DNA of 64,000 nt from Candidatus Bathyarchaeota archaeon (GTDB lineage Archaea; Thermoproteota; Bathyarchaeia; Bathyarchaeales; Bathycorpusculaceae), in NCBI GenBank assembly GCA_026014745.1, contig JAOZHS010000003.1:228137-292136 (forward strand). The letters are read 5' to 3'. A program made the translations under genes and the position numbers. Below, piece by piece: positions 50,206-60,196 of this stretch. Every line of letters begins with the position of its first letter. Position 1 is the first letter of the stretch. The notes beneath the pieces are model-generated. The model did not search any database. It worked only from the letters and a program-made list of their open reading frames with translations, and had not been told where the DNA came from.

Positions 50206-51546
50206 ATGCTACCAGACTTTAATACTATTGAGAAGGATACAGAATATCGGAAGTTCTATTTTCCAGACGATCTAAAGAACGGGACGGTAGCGCTTGTTTT
50301 CACCGCGCTTATCGTGGCGGGTTTCCTTGTTAACGATTACCTCTTCTTCGGGGTTTCGCCATTCTTTTTTACGTTGCTAAGCCTAAGAGCAGCAATCATA
50401 TCCATTGTTTGCGCAGCCATCTATTACATTCATAAAATCAAAAACGCCCAAACATATGACCGCTCAGTCTTTTTGGTTCTAATGGTGAGTTTGATTGGCG
50501 GCGGTTTCATAAACATGCTTAGACCCGCCGATTTTGTTGCTCAAGCCATGACAACCATAATTTCTGTCTGGGTATTCTACCTCGTTATGCCTTATCGTTT
50601 CATATATCAAAGTTTTTTCTCGTCAGTTGCAACCATTGGAGAAATCTTCATCATAGTCTTTATTGTACACCCCTCAAACGCGCCAGTTCTTTTTACAACA
50701 ATTTTCACACTATTTATAACCAACATAATTGCAGGGTTGAGTTCATGGGAAATGCATGCCTACCGTCACAGAAATTTCAATGAATTCCTACAACGCAAAA
50801 AGGCTCAAACTGCTCTTGAGGAATATTCAAAGCAGCTTGAAAAAATCGTCGAGGAACGTACACGAGAACTTAAAATCACAGAACGATTCGCAGCAGTAGG
50901 AGCTACCGCCGCCATGGTTGGCCATGACCTCCGTAACCCCCTCTCAGGCATATCTAACGCTAATTACTTTTTGAGAAAAAAATACAGTCAACAACTCGAC
51001 CAAACCGGAAAAGAAATGCTCAACATTATCGAACGAAGCGTTGAATACTCAAACAAAATCATCAATGACCTCATCGACTACTCTGGAAACGTAATCCTTG
51101 ACTTAACCCCGAAAAACAGCCCCAAAACTCTCCTTCAGGATGCTCTATCAATGCTTAAGATCCCTGCTAACGTTGAAGTCATAAACCTAACCGAAAATGA
51201 ACCTCAAATCAGCCTTGACTATGTTAAAATGAAGCAGGTTTTCATTAACATAATAAAAAACGCCATAGACGTTATGCCTGACGGCGGAAAATTAACCCTA
51301 ACCAGTCACGAAACCCCAAATGCCCTTAGAATCTCCATTAGCGACACGGGACCAGGAATTTCGCCTGAAGACCAAAACAAGCTTTTTGAGCCACTCTACA
51401 CTACCAAAGCTAAAGGCATGGGATTTGGCTTAGCAATTAGTCAAAGAATAGTTCAAGCGCACAACGGGCAAATCAGCTTCCAGACTCAAGAGGGAGAAGG
51501 AACAACCTTCCATGTCGATTTACCCCTCGCAAGCAACGCAAAATGA
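50206..51546 (+). CDS. membrane sensor histidine kinase
   Basis: 446 residues. The first ~180 residues contain six hydrophobic helices. A coiled coil (ALEEYSKQLEKIVEERTREL) follows, then the H-box AMVGHDLRNPLSGISNANYF, N-box NIIKNAIDVMPDGG, G1 SISDTGPGISPEDQ and G2 KAKGMGFGLAI. No response regulator gene is beside it. The membrane domain is the likely sensor. Confidence 0.9.
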   Translation: MLPDFNTIEKDTEYRKFYFPDDLKNGTVALVFTALIVAGFLVNDYLFFGVSPFFFTLLSLRAAIISIVCAAIYYIHKIKNAQTYDRSVFLVLMVSLIGGGFINMLRPADFVAQAMTTIISVWVFYLVMPYRFIYQSFFSSVATIGEIFIIVFIVHPSNAPVLFTTIFTLFITNIIAGLSSWEMHAYRHRNFNEFLQRKKAQTALEEYSKQLEKIVEERTRELKITERFAAVGATAAMVGHDLRNPLSGISNANYFLRKKYSQQLDQTGKEMLNIIERSVEYSNKIINDLIDYSGNVILDLTPKNSPKTLLQDALSMLKIPANVEVINLTENEPQISLDYVKMKQVFINIIKNAIDVMPDGGKLTLTSHETPNALRISISDTGPGISPEDQNKLFEPLYTTKAKGMGFGLAISQRIVQAHNGQISFQTQEGEGTTFHVDLPLASNAK

Positions 51547-51635
51547 TGAGCCAGCATGCTCCGTCGGGGAACGTTTTGGAAGCGAAATAACCTTAAATGA
51601 CTCCACAGTTCAATCCATAAAAGAAGAAGCCCATC

Positions 51636-52625
51636 ATGCCGAACGCAATACAAACGCATCAACTCACCAAAGCATACAACTCTTTTAAAGCCGTAGACAA
51701 ACTCGACCTATCAGTGGAAACAGGCGAAATCTTCGGTTTACTTGGACCCAACGGAGCAGGAAAAACCACAACGGTCTCGATGCTCTGCACTATCCTAAAA
51801 CCCTCCTCGGGCTCAGCAACAGTAAACGGATACGACATAGTACGTGAAGCAAACAAAGTCCGAAAATCCATCGGCATCGTCTTCCAAGACCCTAGCATTG
51901 ATGATCGCTTGACTGGCAGAGAAAACCTCTTCATGCACGCTAACCTTTATGGCGTCCCCGCGTCGGAACAAAAAGACCGTATAAGTCGCATTCTGAAACT
52001 TGTTGAACTGGAAGACCGCGCCGACGATTTATTGCGCACCTATAGCGGGGGCATGAGACGCCGCCTTGAGTTGGGTCGCGGATTAATCCATTATCCCAAA
52101 GTGCTTTTCCTTGATGAACCCACCGTAGGTTTAGACCCACAAACCCGAGACCATATCTGGAAGTACATACGGGAACTCAAAGAAAATCATGACATAACCG
52201 TCGTGTTAACCACCCACTATATGGATGAAGCTGACCGCCTAAGCAACCGCATAGGCATAATCGACCATGGCAAACTCGTCATCCTTGACAGCCCCTCAAA
52301 ACTCAAAGACACACTTGAAGGTGACGTGGTAATTGTGCGCTCAAACAACAGTGAGTTATTGACGCAGTTAGTGGGCAAGTGGCTGGGCTTAACTAAGACC
52401 ACTGTTGTGGATGGCGCATTGGAAATTACTGCGCGCAACGGCAAAGCGATAATGCCACGCATCATGGAGTTAGCAACCCAGAACAACATCTATGTTGAAT
52501 CGCTGCTGCTACGTGAACCTAACCTCGAAGATGTCTTTTTGCATTATACGGGTCGAACGATTCGGGAAGAATCCAGCAAAGAATTACATGGGCAAGCGGC
52601 TGCACGAAGGAGGGCTATTCGATGA
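51636..52625 (+). CDS. DrrA-like ABC transporter ATP-binding protein
   Basis: 329 residues. Walker A LLGPNGAGKTTTVS, signature YSGGMRRRLELG, Walker B VLFLDEPTVGLDP, H-loop TTHYMDEADRLS. The ~90-residue C-terminal extension (DVVIVRSNNSELLTQLV to LREPNLEDVFLHYTGRTIR) is typical of the daunorubicin-type exporters. Overlaps the permease start by ATGA. Confidence 0.92.
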   Translation: MPNAIQTHQLTKAYNSFKAVDKLDLSVETGEIFGLLGPNGAGKTTTVSMLCTILKPSSGSATVNGYDIVREANKVRKSIGIVFQDPSIDDRLTGRENLFMHANLYGVPASEQKDRISRILKLVELEDRADDLLRTYSGGMRRRLELGRGLIHYPKVLFLDEPTVGLDPQTRDHIWKYIRELKENHDITVVLTTHYMDEADRLSNRIGIIDHGKLVILDSPSKLKDTLEGDVVIVRSNNSELLTQLVGKWLGLTKTTVVDGALEITARNGKAIMPRIMELATQNNIYVESLLLREPNLEDVFLHYTGRTIREESSKELHGQAAARRRAIR

Positions 52626-53392
52626 GTGAAATCCGCGGCTTCTACACGTTGTGGTTGCGTGAAATTAAGCGATTCTACCGTGACCGAACCCGCATCATAA
52701 CAAGCTTCATACAACCCATACTTTGGCTAGTTGTTTTCGCCGCGGCTTTTAGTGCACGCTTCACTTTACCATCAAACTTAAGCTATCAACAAGTCATTCT
52801 GCCAGGCATCGTTGGGCAAACCTTGCTGTTTACGTCGATGTTTATGGGAATAAATGTGATTTGGGATAAGGAATTCGGGTTCATGAAGGAAATTTTGGTT
52901 GCTCCCGTTTCCCGCTTAACCATTTTCCTCGGCAAGATGGTGGGAGACAGTTCAGATGCGCTCTTTCAGGGCATAATCGTATTCGTAATAGGTTTAGCGT
53001 TGGGCATACCCATCGAACCCATAACCGTGCTCTATGCCCTGCCTATTATGGTGCTCATCACCTTTGGGTTAGTAAGCATCGGCTTAACCATCGCCAGCTT
53101 CATGGGCAACCTCGAAGGATTCGGCGCCATCCAAACCTTCGTGAACCTCCCCCTGTTCTTCCTTAGCGGCGCATTATTCCCCCTCAAAGGCGGCAACCTG
53201 CCCACATGGCTAACCGACATAGCAGCATTTAACCCGCTAACCTACGGCGTAGACGCACTAAGACACGTCACGTTAGGCGAGGCGTGGGTTCCCCTGCAAA
53301 TCCAGACCTTAGGCGTAGACCTCGCCGTCGTCGCAGCCTTTGATGTTGTTATGATTGTTGTTGGAACTTGGGCATTTAGCCGCATGAAATAG
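52622..53392 (+). CDS. ABC-2-type permease (DrrB-like)
   Basis: 256 residues with about six helices. FIQPILWLVVFAAAFSARF and LPGIVGQTLLFTSMFMGINV are near the N-terminus, and FVNLPLFFLSGALFPLKGGN before the last helices is the ABC-2 signature. It is coupled to the ATPase by an ATGA overlap. It exports drug-like or lipid substrates by family. Confidence 0.92.
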   Translation: MSEIRGFYTLWLREIKRFYRDRTRIITSFIQPILWLVVFAAAFSARFTLPSNLSYQQVILPGIVGQTLLFTSMFMGINVIWDKEFGFMKEILVAPVSRLTIFLGKMVGDSSDALFQGIIVFVIGLALGIPIEPITVLYALPIMVLITFGLVSIGLTIASFMGNLEGFGAIQTFVNLPLFFLSGALFPLKGGNLPTWLTDIAAFNPLTYGVDALRHVTLGEAWVPLQIQTLGVDLAVVAAFDVVMIVVGTWAFSRMK

Positions 53393-53472
53393 AACTAACG
53401 GAGAAAACAAAAATCAAGCAAAAGATACGGTTACTAAAAGTGTTGCTTTTCAAGTAAAGGAAGATGGAACTG

Positions 53473-53757
53473 CTACTTATTGGTCATTTCGTTAATTTGC
53501 TGCTCCATGGCGTGCCCGAGGCAGAGCACGATTGCTTTTTGTACGCCGGGAACTGATGTGGCTGATGCTTTGATGTCGGCGGCAAGTTTAAACGCGATAG
53601 GACAGAAAGGGCTGGTAGGTACAAACTCGACGGTTACGGTGCCCGCGGGGGTTTCTTTGACGCTGTGAATCATATGCATTTCCTCAAAAGTTTGACCAGT
53701 TTCGGGGTCTACGACTTTGCCGACTGCTTGACGCACTTTATCTTCAATCTCAGTCAT
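53473..53757 (-). CDS. DUF59/MIP18 family metal-sulfur cluster assembly protein
   Basis: 94 residues, KVVDPETGQTFEEMHMIHSV and TSPFCPIAFKLAADIKASA with the conserved Cys in the cluster-binding loop. The family transfers or inserts Fe-S clusters. No apbC/sufBC gene is adjacent. Confidence 0.85.
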   Translation of the reverse strand: MTEIEDKVRQAVGKVVDPETGQTFEEMHMIHSVKETPAGTVTVEFVPTSPFCPIAFKLAADIKASATSVPGVQKAIVLCLGHAMEQQINEMTNK

Positions 53758-53845
53758 AGCACAAACTCATCCTAAATATGCAATTAAACGGATAACGCCA
53801 TATAAATTATTCTTCCTTGCACCCTACGAAATTTTTTGGCGTTCA

Positions 53846-54679
53846 TCAGACGGGAACTTTAGGGGCGGATTGAGCTTTTAGCCATTTGGCGTCAAAATGG
53901 CTCTGCATAACTGATATGAAACTAACACTATTTGTCCACATGGTTGTAACTTCTTGGATATTTGCTATTGCAGATATGGTGGTGAAAAGTTCTTTGCCGT
54001 CAGAGATAGAGGTAATTGTATCAACCGCTGCGGGAGGGCAAAGAAATCTTATCTCGAAACGGGGGTTGTTAGCTAGCTTCTCGATTATTTTTGAAGCTAC
54101 CTTCGTTGGCTGGTAATCTTCTACAATAATTCGAATTGACACGCCCCGTTCCAATGCAGCCTCATATTCACCTGCAAAGGTTATGATTGCTTCCGAAAAT
54201 CGTTCTTTTGAAGTTATAACATGCAGGTTGTTTTGTGTTTCCTTAAGCGATGTTCTTAGTCTGTTTAGGATAACCTTTTTTCCAAAAATCATTATAAACT
54301 TGTTTGCTTGAATGGTGTTGTCTTTCCCCAAAAGTATTTTTGATTGCTTTTCCAATTTTTCTGCGACTATTTTTCCCATTTTTTCGAGGTGTAACAATTG
54401 TGCTTTTTTCTGTTCAATAAGCATGTTTACAGCTTCACGAGGAGCAGCAGCTGTGTACACAATGGGTGAGTTGATCTCTTTAGTGAGTAAGCCCTTTAGG
54501 CTTAATGAATCGATTATTTTGTATAAATTTGGTCTTTGAATGCCAGTTTCTCTTGCGATTATGCCTATCCTCGATGGTCCAACCCTGTTAAGCGTGAAAT
54601 AGACTTTTGTCTCATTTTCGGTTAATCCCGCATTAACGAAAAATTCCCCGTCTTTTCCAGTTGTATCATTGTCGGGCAT
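53846..54679 (-). CDS. TrmB family transcriptional regulator
   Basis: 277 residues. N-terminal winged helix: GLTENETKVYFTLNRVGPSR, IARETGIQRPNLYKIIDSLS, KGLLTKEINSPIVYTAAAPRE. A coiled coil and a phospholipase-D-like effector domain follow (FIMIFGKKVILNRLRTSL, VSIRIIVEDYQPTKVASKI). These regulators usually sense sugars. It is divergent from the surface protein at 54859, so it may control that gene. GTATGTATACAAGATAC in the intergenic (about 54777-54793) is a possible operator. Confidence 0.85.
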   Translation of the reverse strand: MPDNDTTGKDGEFFVNAGLTENETKVYFTLNRVGPSRIGIIARETGIQRPNLYKIIDSLSLKGLLTKEINSPIVYTAAAPREAVNMLIEQKKAQLLHLEKMGKIVAEKLEKQSKILLGKDNTIQANKFIMIFGKKVILNRLRTSLKETQNNLHVITSKERFSEAIITFAGEYEAALERGVSIRIIVEDYQPTKVASKIIEKLANNPRFEIRFLCPPAAVDTITSISDGKELFTTISAIANIQEVTTMWTNSVSFISVMQSHFDAKWLKAQSAPKVPV

Positions 54680-54858
54680 GAGTTTGCCTCTTCAACCTAC
54701 CGTTTAGTTGGTTGACTGGCGATAGTGTCGCATAATTTTCACATATAAAATTACCTCACGTATCGTCGGATGATTGGTATGTATACAAGATACAGTTCAC
54801 CCGTTTAAGAACAGGATATAGTAAATTTTTTTGTTCTAAATTGAGAAAAGGCGAAAAA

Positions 54859-57297
54859 ATGTCTAAAACAACAAACATACAAAGGAATAAAACCCTAACC
54901 GGAATTGCCATAATTTCACTATTGGCAATTTCGTTGTTTACCGCAACAATGCCTCTAGCTGCCGCTGCTGACAGACCAACCTATGCCTTCATTAACGTCG
55001 CACCTAACCCCATCGGCGTTGGCCAAACCGCCACCGTCGTCATGTGGCTTGATGTCCTACCACCAGTATTCACAAACGGGAGCGAAACATCATGGCTTAA
55101 CTACTACGTTAACATAACCAAACCAAACGGTGAAGTTGAACACGAAGGACCCTTTACCTCTGATCCAGTAGCCTCAGGATACTTCACATACACTCCGACT
55201 GAAACAGGAAACTACACATTCGTATTCTCATTCCCCGGACAAGATGCAATCGACGGCCTTCACTATAAAGCATCAGTTAGCCCAACAGTTACCTTAACAG
55301 TCACTGAGGAACAAGTAGGTTACTATCCATCGAGTGCATTACCAACCGACTATTGGAGTCGCCCCATCTACGGTGAAAACCGAGAATGGGCGATGATTGG
55401 CGGAAACTGGTATGGCATAACCCTAACCTTCGGATCCGGCGCAACCTCTCAGGGAGCTTTCAACCCCTACACAACAGCACCCGAATCTGCCCACATTGTC
55501 TGGAATAAGCAACTCCAATGGGGCGGCATAGTCGGCGGCAACAACAGTAACGTCGCATACTACACTGGCTTATCCTACGAAGGAAGATTCGCACCAATCA
55601 TCATGAACGGTGTCCTATTCTACAACCTTCCAAACGCTAACAGTGGATCAGGCGGAGGAGCAGTTGCAGTCGATTTACGCACTGGCGAACAACTCTGGTA
55701 CCAAAACATAACACTCTCATGCGGTCAAGTATTTGATTACGAATCACCCAACCAACACGGAGCTTATGCATACCTCTGGCAGACTGGATCAACATACCGT
55801 ATGTATGACCCCCTGACAGGAAACCTGCTCTTGACACTTGCCAACGCTTCAACAGGCAGAATGACCTTTGGTGAACACGGCGAATTACTTGTCTACGTAC
55901 TTAACAGCCGAAACCATTGGCTTGCAATGTGGAACTCAAGCTACGCAGCGTATAACTACCCCGGTACAACTGGAACTAACGCTTGGCAGTGGAGACCCCC
56001 AATCGGACAAACAAAAGACTGGCGAGCAGGCATACAATGGAACGTAACCGACCTCCCAACTGTCCCACTAATGACCCCAACAACTAGTCTCAGTGCTGCC
56101 ACCATCGGCCAAGGCGTTCTCGTTACAGCGGGCCAAGCGAGTAACACCACAATCACAGCAGTAGGCTACTCACTGGAAGACGGGCACCAAATGTGGGTAA
56201 CCAACATTACAAGCAACGTTGCAATGCGTCCAAACTACTTCGTTGTCCCCAACGGAAACGGTGTCTTCATGTTCTTCCAACAGGAAACAATGCAATTCTA
56301 CGCTTACAACATCCAAACGGGCAAACTATCCTGGGGACCAACGGACCCATATGACAATGCATGGGGTATGTACACTTCCAGCTCAGGCGGTCTGGGCGCT
56401 TCAAACCCACAAATTGCCTATGACACCCTCTACTCAGTTGCCTATGATGGAAAAGTCCATGCGTACGATGTAGAAACAGGCGACCACCTATGGGATTTCA
56501 GTACTGGCAACGCAGGATTTGAAACAGCTTACGGAACCTACCCGTTAGGCGGCGGATACTTTGCAATCGCTGACGACAAAGTCTATGCAGCTACCGGCGA
56601 ACACAGTCCTAACTCCCCAATGTGGCGTGGCGGAGGAATCTACAGCGTTAACGCTACAACAGGCAATGGAGTCTGGAACCTAACTGGCTGGTGGCAGAAC
56701 CCCGCAATCGCGGACGGCTACCTAACAGCATTCAACAACTATGATGGCTATATCTACAGCATCGGCAAAGGTCAGACCTCAACATCAGTAACTGCACCAA
56801 TGACTGAAGTAACAGTCGGCACACAAATGGTCATTCAAGGCTCAGTTCTGGACCAATCACCAGGTGCACCTGACACACCAGCAATCTGCGACGAATACAT
56901 GACCCAATGGATGGAATACCTCTACATGCAGCAAACCAAACCTTATGACGCATACGGTGTTGCAGTATCAATCGACGCCATTGACCCCAACGGCAACTAT
57001 GTCCACTTAGGAGACACTGTAAGCGATGCAAGCGGCCACTACGGATACGCTTGGGAAACTCCAAACGTCCCCGGCCAATACACCATCATCTCCAGCTTCA
57101 AAGGCAGCAACTCATACTACAGTTCATCTGCTGAAACAACCGCAATCGTCTCAGAACCCGCAGCAACAGCCACACCCACACCGACCCCTGTTCAGCCAGC
57201 AACGGATACGTACGTAATCGGCATGGGCATCGCAATCATCATTACCATCGCCATCATCGGCGCAGCAATATTGCTGACCCTCAAAAAACGACCATAA
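54859..57297 (+). CDS. PQQ-like beta-propeller cell surface protein
   Basis: About 812 residues. Signal peptide (TGIAIISLLAISLFTATMPLAAA), an Ig-like N-terminal domain (APNPIGVGQTATVVMWLDVL), a propeller with repeated 'DxxTGExLW' blades (RTGEQLWYQN, EDGHQMWVTN, IQTGKLSWGP, VETGDHLWDF, TTGNGVWNL), a second Ig/CNA-like domain, a short Pro/Thr linker and a C-terminal helix (MGIAIIITIAIIGAAILL) with KKRP. A surface-anchored binding or sensing protein. ATG 54859 has AAAGGCG upstream; the frame opens at TTG 54841. Confidence 0.85.
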   Translation: MSKTTNIQRNKTLTGIAIISLLAISLFTATMPLAAAADRPTYAFINVAPNPIGVGQTATVVMWLDVLPPVFTNGSETSWLNYYVNITKPNGEVEHEGPFTSDPVASGYFTYTPTETGNYTFVFSFPGQDAIDGLHYKASVSPTVTLTVTEEQVGYYPSSALPTDYWSRPIYGENREWAMIGGNWYGITLTFGSGATSQGAFNPYTTAPESAHIVWNKQLQWGGIVGGNNSNVAYYTGLSYEGRFAPIIMNGVLFYNLPNANSGSGGGAVAVDLRTGEQLWYQNITLSCGQVFDYESPNQHGAYAYLWQTGSTYRMYDPLTGNLLLTLANASTGRMTFGEHGELLVYVLNSRNHWLAMWNSSYAAYNYPGTTGTNAWQWRPPIGQTKDWRAGIQWNVTDLPTVPLMTPTTSLSAATIGQGVLVTAGQASNTTITAVGYSLEDGHQMWVTNITSNVAMRPNYFVVPNGNGVFMFFQQETMQFYAYNIQTGKLSWGPTDPYDNAWGMYTSSSGGLGASNPQIAYDTLYSVAYDGKVHAYDVETGDHLWDFSTGNAGFETAYGTYPLGGGYFAIADDKVYAATGEHSPNSPMWRGGGIYSVNATTGNGVWNLTGWWQNPAIADGYLTAFNNYDGYIYSIGKGQTSTSVTAPMTEVTVGTQMVIQGSVLDQSPGAPDTPAICDEYMTQWMEYLYMQQTKPYDAYGVAVSIDAIDPNGNYVHLGDTVSDASGHYGYAWETPNVPGQYTIISSFKGSNSYYSSSAETTAIVSEPAATATPTPTPVQPATDTYVIGMGIAIIITIAIIGAAILLTLKKRP

Positions 57298-57406
57298 ACA
57301 AAACCAACCACTTTCTTTTTTTCTTTTTTTAAAAAACCATCCCTTTTGCAAGAGAAAAATTAATTCATAAGAACCATTTCAATACTCCTCAAGGTGCAAT
57401 AACGCG

Positions 57407-57826
57407 GTGAAGAGCGAAGAAAACTGCATATTCTGCCAAATCGTTGCAAAAAAATCCCCTGCAAGTATACTCTACGAAGACGCGGACGTTATGGCTTTTC
57501 TAGATATTCGTCCCCTCCATATGGGACATAGCCTCGTCATCTCCAAAGACCACTACATAGACATATTCGACACCCCCACCGACATACTCAGCAAAATTCA
57601 TGCGGTCTCCAAACAGGTTGCTTTAGCCGTAAAACAAGCAACTGGCTCCGAGGGGATTAGCGTCTTTCAGCAGAATGGCAAAGCCGCTGGGCAAGATATC
57701 TTTCATATTCATGTGCATGTCGTGCCAAGGTTTGAGGGCACAGGGTTGCCTCATTTTAGTGACTTAAAGGTTGTAGAGCGCTCGGCGCTTGACGCGATTG
57801 CTATGAAGATTCGTCAGCAACTTTGA
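57407..57826 (+). CDS. HIT family hydrolase
   Basis: 139 residues. CIFCQIVAKKSPASILYEDADVMAFLDI at the N-terminus and QDIFHIHVHVVPRF with the His triad H-x-H-x-H. It hydrolyses nucleoside phosphoramidates or dinucleoside polyphosphates. GTG 57407 start. Confidence 0.93.
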   Translation: MKSEENCIFCQIVAKKSPASILYEDADVMAFLDIRPLHMGHSLVISKDHYIDIFDTPTDILSKIHAVSKQVALAVKQATGSEGISVFQQNGKAAGQDIFHIHVHVVPRFEGTGLPHFSDLKVVERSALDAIAMKIRQQL

Positions 57827-57850
57827 TTTTTTGTGCATAATTTTATATTG

Positions 57851-57860
57851 TGTACGTACA
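57851..57860. promoter_or_regulatory. perfect palindrome TGTACGTACA upstream of the 28-aa ORF
   Basis: TGTACGTACA at 57851-57860, within a longer near-palindrome TTGTGTACGTACAAT. It stands 14 bases before ATG 57875. An operator or an RNA hairpin are both possible. Confidence 0.35.
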
Positions 57861-57874
57861 ATATTTGGGGTTGG

Positions 57875-57961
57875 ATGAAAAGTTTGACTGCCGACGCAGA
57901 AAGAGTCAAAAAACCAAAATTGCCCAAGAAACGGCTCCTAAAGAAAGCTAACCGCCGCTAA
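57875..57961 (+). CDS. possible basic microprotein (28 aa)
   Basis: MKSLTADAERVKKPKL then PKKRLLKKANRR, ending TAA 57961. GGGGTTGG directly precedes ATG, and the codon start region looks like a real initiation site. The Lys/Arg-rich tail suggests RNA or DNA binding. Region 57827-58074 contains nothing else visible. Confidence 0.35.
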   Translation: MKSLTADAERVKKPKLPKKRLLKKANRR

Positions 57962-58074
57962 ACTTCTGATTCATCCAGCTTGGATAACAAGCAAATTGTA
58001 GGGTAGACTTTGTTTCTATAGCGTGTGCTTAACTAAAAAATAAAGGAAAGAAAAGTTGGTTTAACTGCTCTTGC

Positions 58075-58593
58075 TTACTGTTTAGAAGTTGCGAGATATT
58101 TTAGATGGAACGGTTTAATCACTATTCCGCCTTTCAAGTCAGTGTTGAATGTTTGGCTTTCAACCACCCACTCAGAAAGTTCAGAATCATGCGCCCGAAT
58201 GAAAGTCGCGAAGTCCTCGAAGTTTTGATGCAACGAGATGCAAACTGCGTCCCAGCCCATGCCGCGGCCTTCCATGACCATTATGACGTTAGTTTGTTTA
58301 GTGTACCATTCCTTCATTTTCTGAAGACCTTGGATTCTTTCTTCGCCAGTTTGGTGCTTTAGTTTACTTTTCAGAAAAGTAATGGCAGAGATTTCGAAGC
58401 CGATTTGGCCGAACTTTGGAATTACAGTGTAGCCTTCAATGAAGTTTTCTTCAAGCATGGCGCGTCTTCGGGTGACCGTGGGTTGCGAAACACCAAGAGA
58501 TTTTGCCAGTTGCCTGTCGCTTCTATGTGAATCCTTCATTAGCTCGAACAGTATTTTGTAATCGATTGGTTTCAATTCTTTCATTGTAATCAA
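58075..58593 (-). CDS. Lrp/AsnC-type transcriptional regulator
   Basis: 172 residues. N-terminal HTH: PIDYKILFELMKDSHRSDRQLA, KSLGVSQPTVTRRRAMLEE, FIEGYTVIPKFGQIGFEISAI. The C-terminal half is alpha/beta with EERIQGLQKMKEWYTKQTNVI, similar to but longer than an Asn_trans_reg domain. It may bind an amino acid. It is divergent from the M20 peptidase gene at 58749, and may control it. Confidence 0.8.
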   Translation of the reverse strand: MITMKELKPIDYKILFELMKDSHRSDRQLAKSLGVSQPTVTRRRAMLEENFIEGYTVIPKFGQIGFEISAITFLKSKLKHQTGEERIQGLQKMKEWYTKQTNVIMVMEGRGMGWDAVCISLHQNFEDFATFIRAHDSELSEWVVESQTFNTDLKGGIVIKPFHLKYLATSKQ

Positions 58594-58748
58594 CTTGGTT
58601 CATTAATTTTGTTGCTCAATAGCATTTTTTGCCATCATATATAAACATGGTTGTTAAATAACCAAAAAATCCTTCCAGAAGTTACGGTCTACGCAACAAT
58701 ACACTTAAGAGAACAGACTCTGTAAAAAACTTTGAGGCGCATATAACC

Positions 58749-60110
58749 ATGCCCGTCCCCATGTTAACAGATATTCAAGAAGAAATCGCACATCTCCTAA
58801 GCGACTTAATTCAAATAGACACCACCAACCCCCCAGGAAACGAAACTCGCGCAGCCAACTTTTTGGCTCAATACCTCGCGCGCGACGGTTTTAAATCTGA
58901 AGTCATCGAGTCTGCTCCCGGCAGAGGCAGCATAATCACGAGGCTAAAGGGTTCAGGCGAAAAACCCAACCTGCTCTTGTTGGGTCACCTCGACGTTGTT
59001 GCCGCTAACCCCAAAGAGTGGAGTTTACCTCCTTTTGGGGGTACGATAACAGCTGATGGCTATGTCTATGGCAGAGGCGCCTACGACATGAAAGGCATGG
59101 TTGCAATCGAAGTTTTCATCCTCAAACTCCTCAAGAAAAACAACGTGCCAATAAAGGGCGACGTTGTGTTGGCTGCAACCGCCGATGAGGAACGCGGGGG
59201 CGAAGACGGAGCAGGCTACCTGCTACGCAATCACAAAGACAAAGTCTGGTGCCCCTACATAATCAACGAAGGCGCAGGCTTAGCTATTCCTCAAAAGAAA
59301 GGCAACCTGTACCCGATACAAACTGCTGAGAAGGGGATTTTGTGGTTTAAAATCAAGGCTAAAGGCACCCCCGGTCATGGCTCTACGCCCAACATGGCGG
59401 ACAATGCGATTCTGCGCATCAATAAAGTCATTGACAGACTCAACCAATACCAGCATCCCACTCTCTACGTCTCCACCCTTAAACAGTTCTTAACAGAAGC
59501 CGCAAAACTCAACCCAGACCTTGACGAGCCCCTCAATAAGTTGCTGGCTAACCCTCAAGAAAGCACACAAAACCTCAAAGAAATAGCTAAAATAGACCAT
59601 GTGCTTGCGGAAGAAATTGACCCCCGAATCAAAACCACACTAACTCCAACCATCATCAACGGCGGAGTCAAAGAAAACATCATTCCGTCTGAATGTGAAG
59701 CTACATTCGACTGCCGCGTTTTGCCCGGTCAAAGCGTGGTACAGACCTTGGAAACCATCAAGTCCTTGCTTAGCGACATCGGCTTAGACAAACTGACCTT
59801 TGAAATAATTCAAATTCATGATGGCAACGAATCCACCACACAGACACCTCTCTACAAGGCTATTTCGGATGTGCTGCATGAGTTGGAGCCCACTTGCGGC
59901 GTTACACCAACCCTTACCACTGGCGGTACTGATTCTAGGTTTTTCCGTGAAACCGGAAGCGTATGCTACGGGGTCCAGCCAATGCGTCCCGATGAACCAA
60001 ACGATAAATTGGAACGGCGCATGCATGGCATAGATGAACGCATCACAATCGAAAACTTGGTTTTCGGGACAAGCGTGCTATATGAAGCGGTCAAGAGATT
60101 TTTGACCTAA
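58749..60110 (+). CDS. M20 family metallopeptidase (ArgE/DapE-like)
   Basis: 453 residues. LLLLGHLDVVAANPKEWSLPPFGG has the first metal ligand region (HxD), VYGRGAYDMKGMVA the bridging Asp, ATADEERGGEDGAGYLL the Glu-Glu pair, and KAKGTPGHGSTPNMADNA the dimerisation-domain signature. TGGTDSRFFR is the last metal ligand region. It deacylates N-acyl amino acids or cleaves dipeptides; substrate not fixed. Confidence 0.9.
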   Translation: MPVPMLTDIQEEIAHLLSDLIQIDTTNPPGNETRAANFLAQYLARDGFKSEVIESAPGRGSIITRLKGSGEKPNLLLLGHLDVVAANPKEWSLPPFGGTITADGYVYGRGAYDMKGMVAIEVFILKLLKKNNVPIKGDVVLAATADEERGGEDGAGYLLRNHKDKVWCPYIINEGAGLAIPQKKGNLYPIQTAEKGILWFKIKAKGTPGHGSTPNMADNAILRINKVIDRLNQYQHPTLYVSTLKQFLTEAAKLNPDLDEPLNKLLANPQESTQNLKEIAKIDHVLAEEIDPRIKTTLTPTIINGGVKENIIPSECEATFDCRVLPGQSVVQTLETIKSLLSDIGLDKLTFEIIQIHDGNESTTQTPLYKAISDVLHELEPTCGVTPTLTTGGTDSRFFRETGSVCYGVQPMRPDEPNDKLERRMHGIDERITIENLVFGTSVLYEAVKRFLT

Positions 60111-60196
60111 TCATCTTTTTTCCTAAAGCCAACAGGTTACTATTTATTGATAAAACGCATACTACACTTAAGCTGGCTAATCAAGGATAACCAAGT

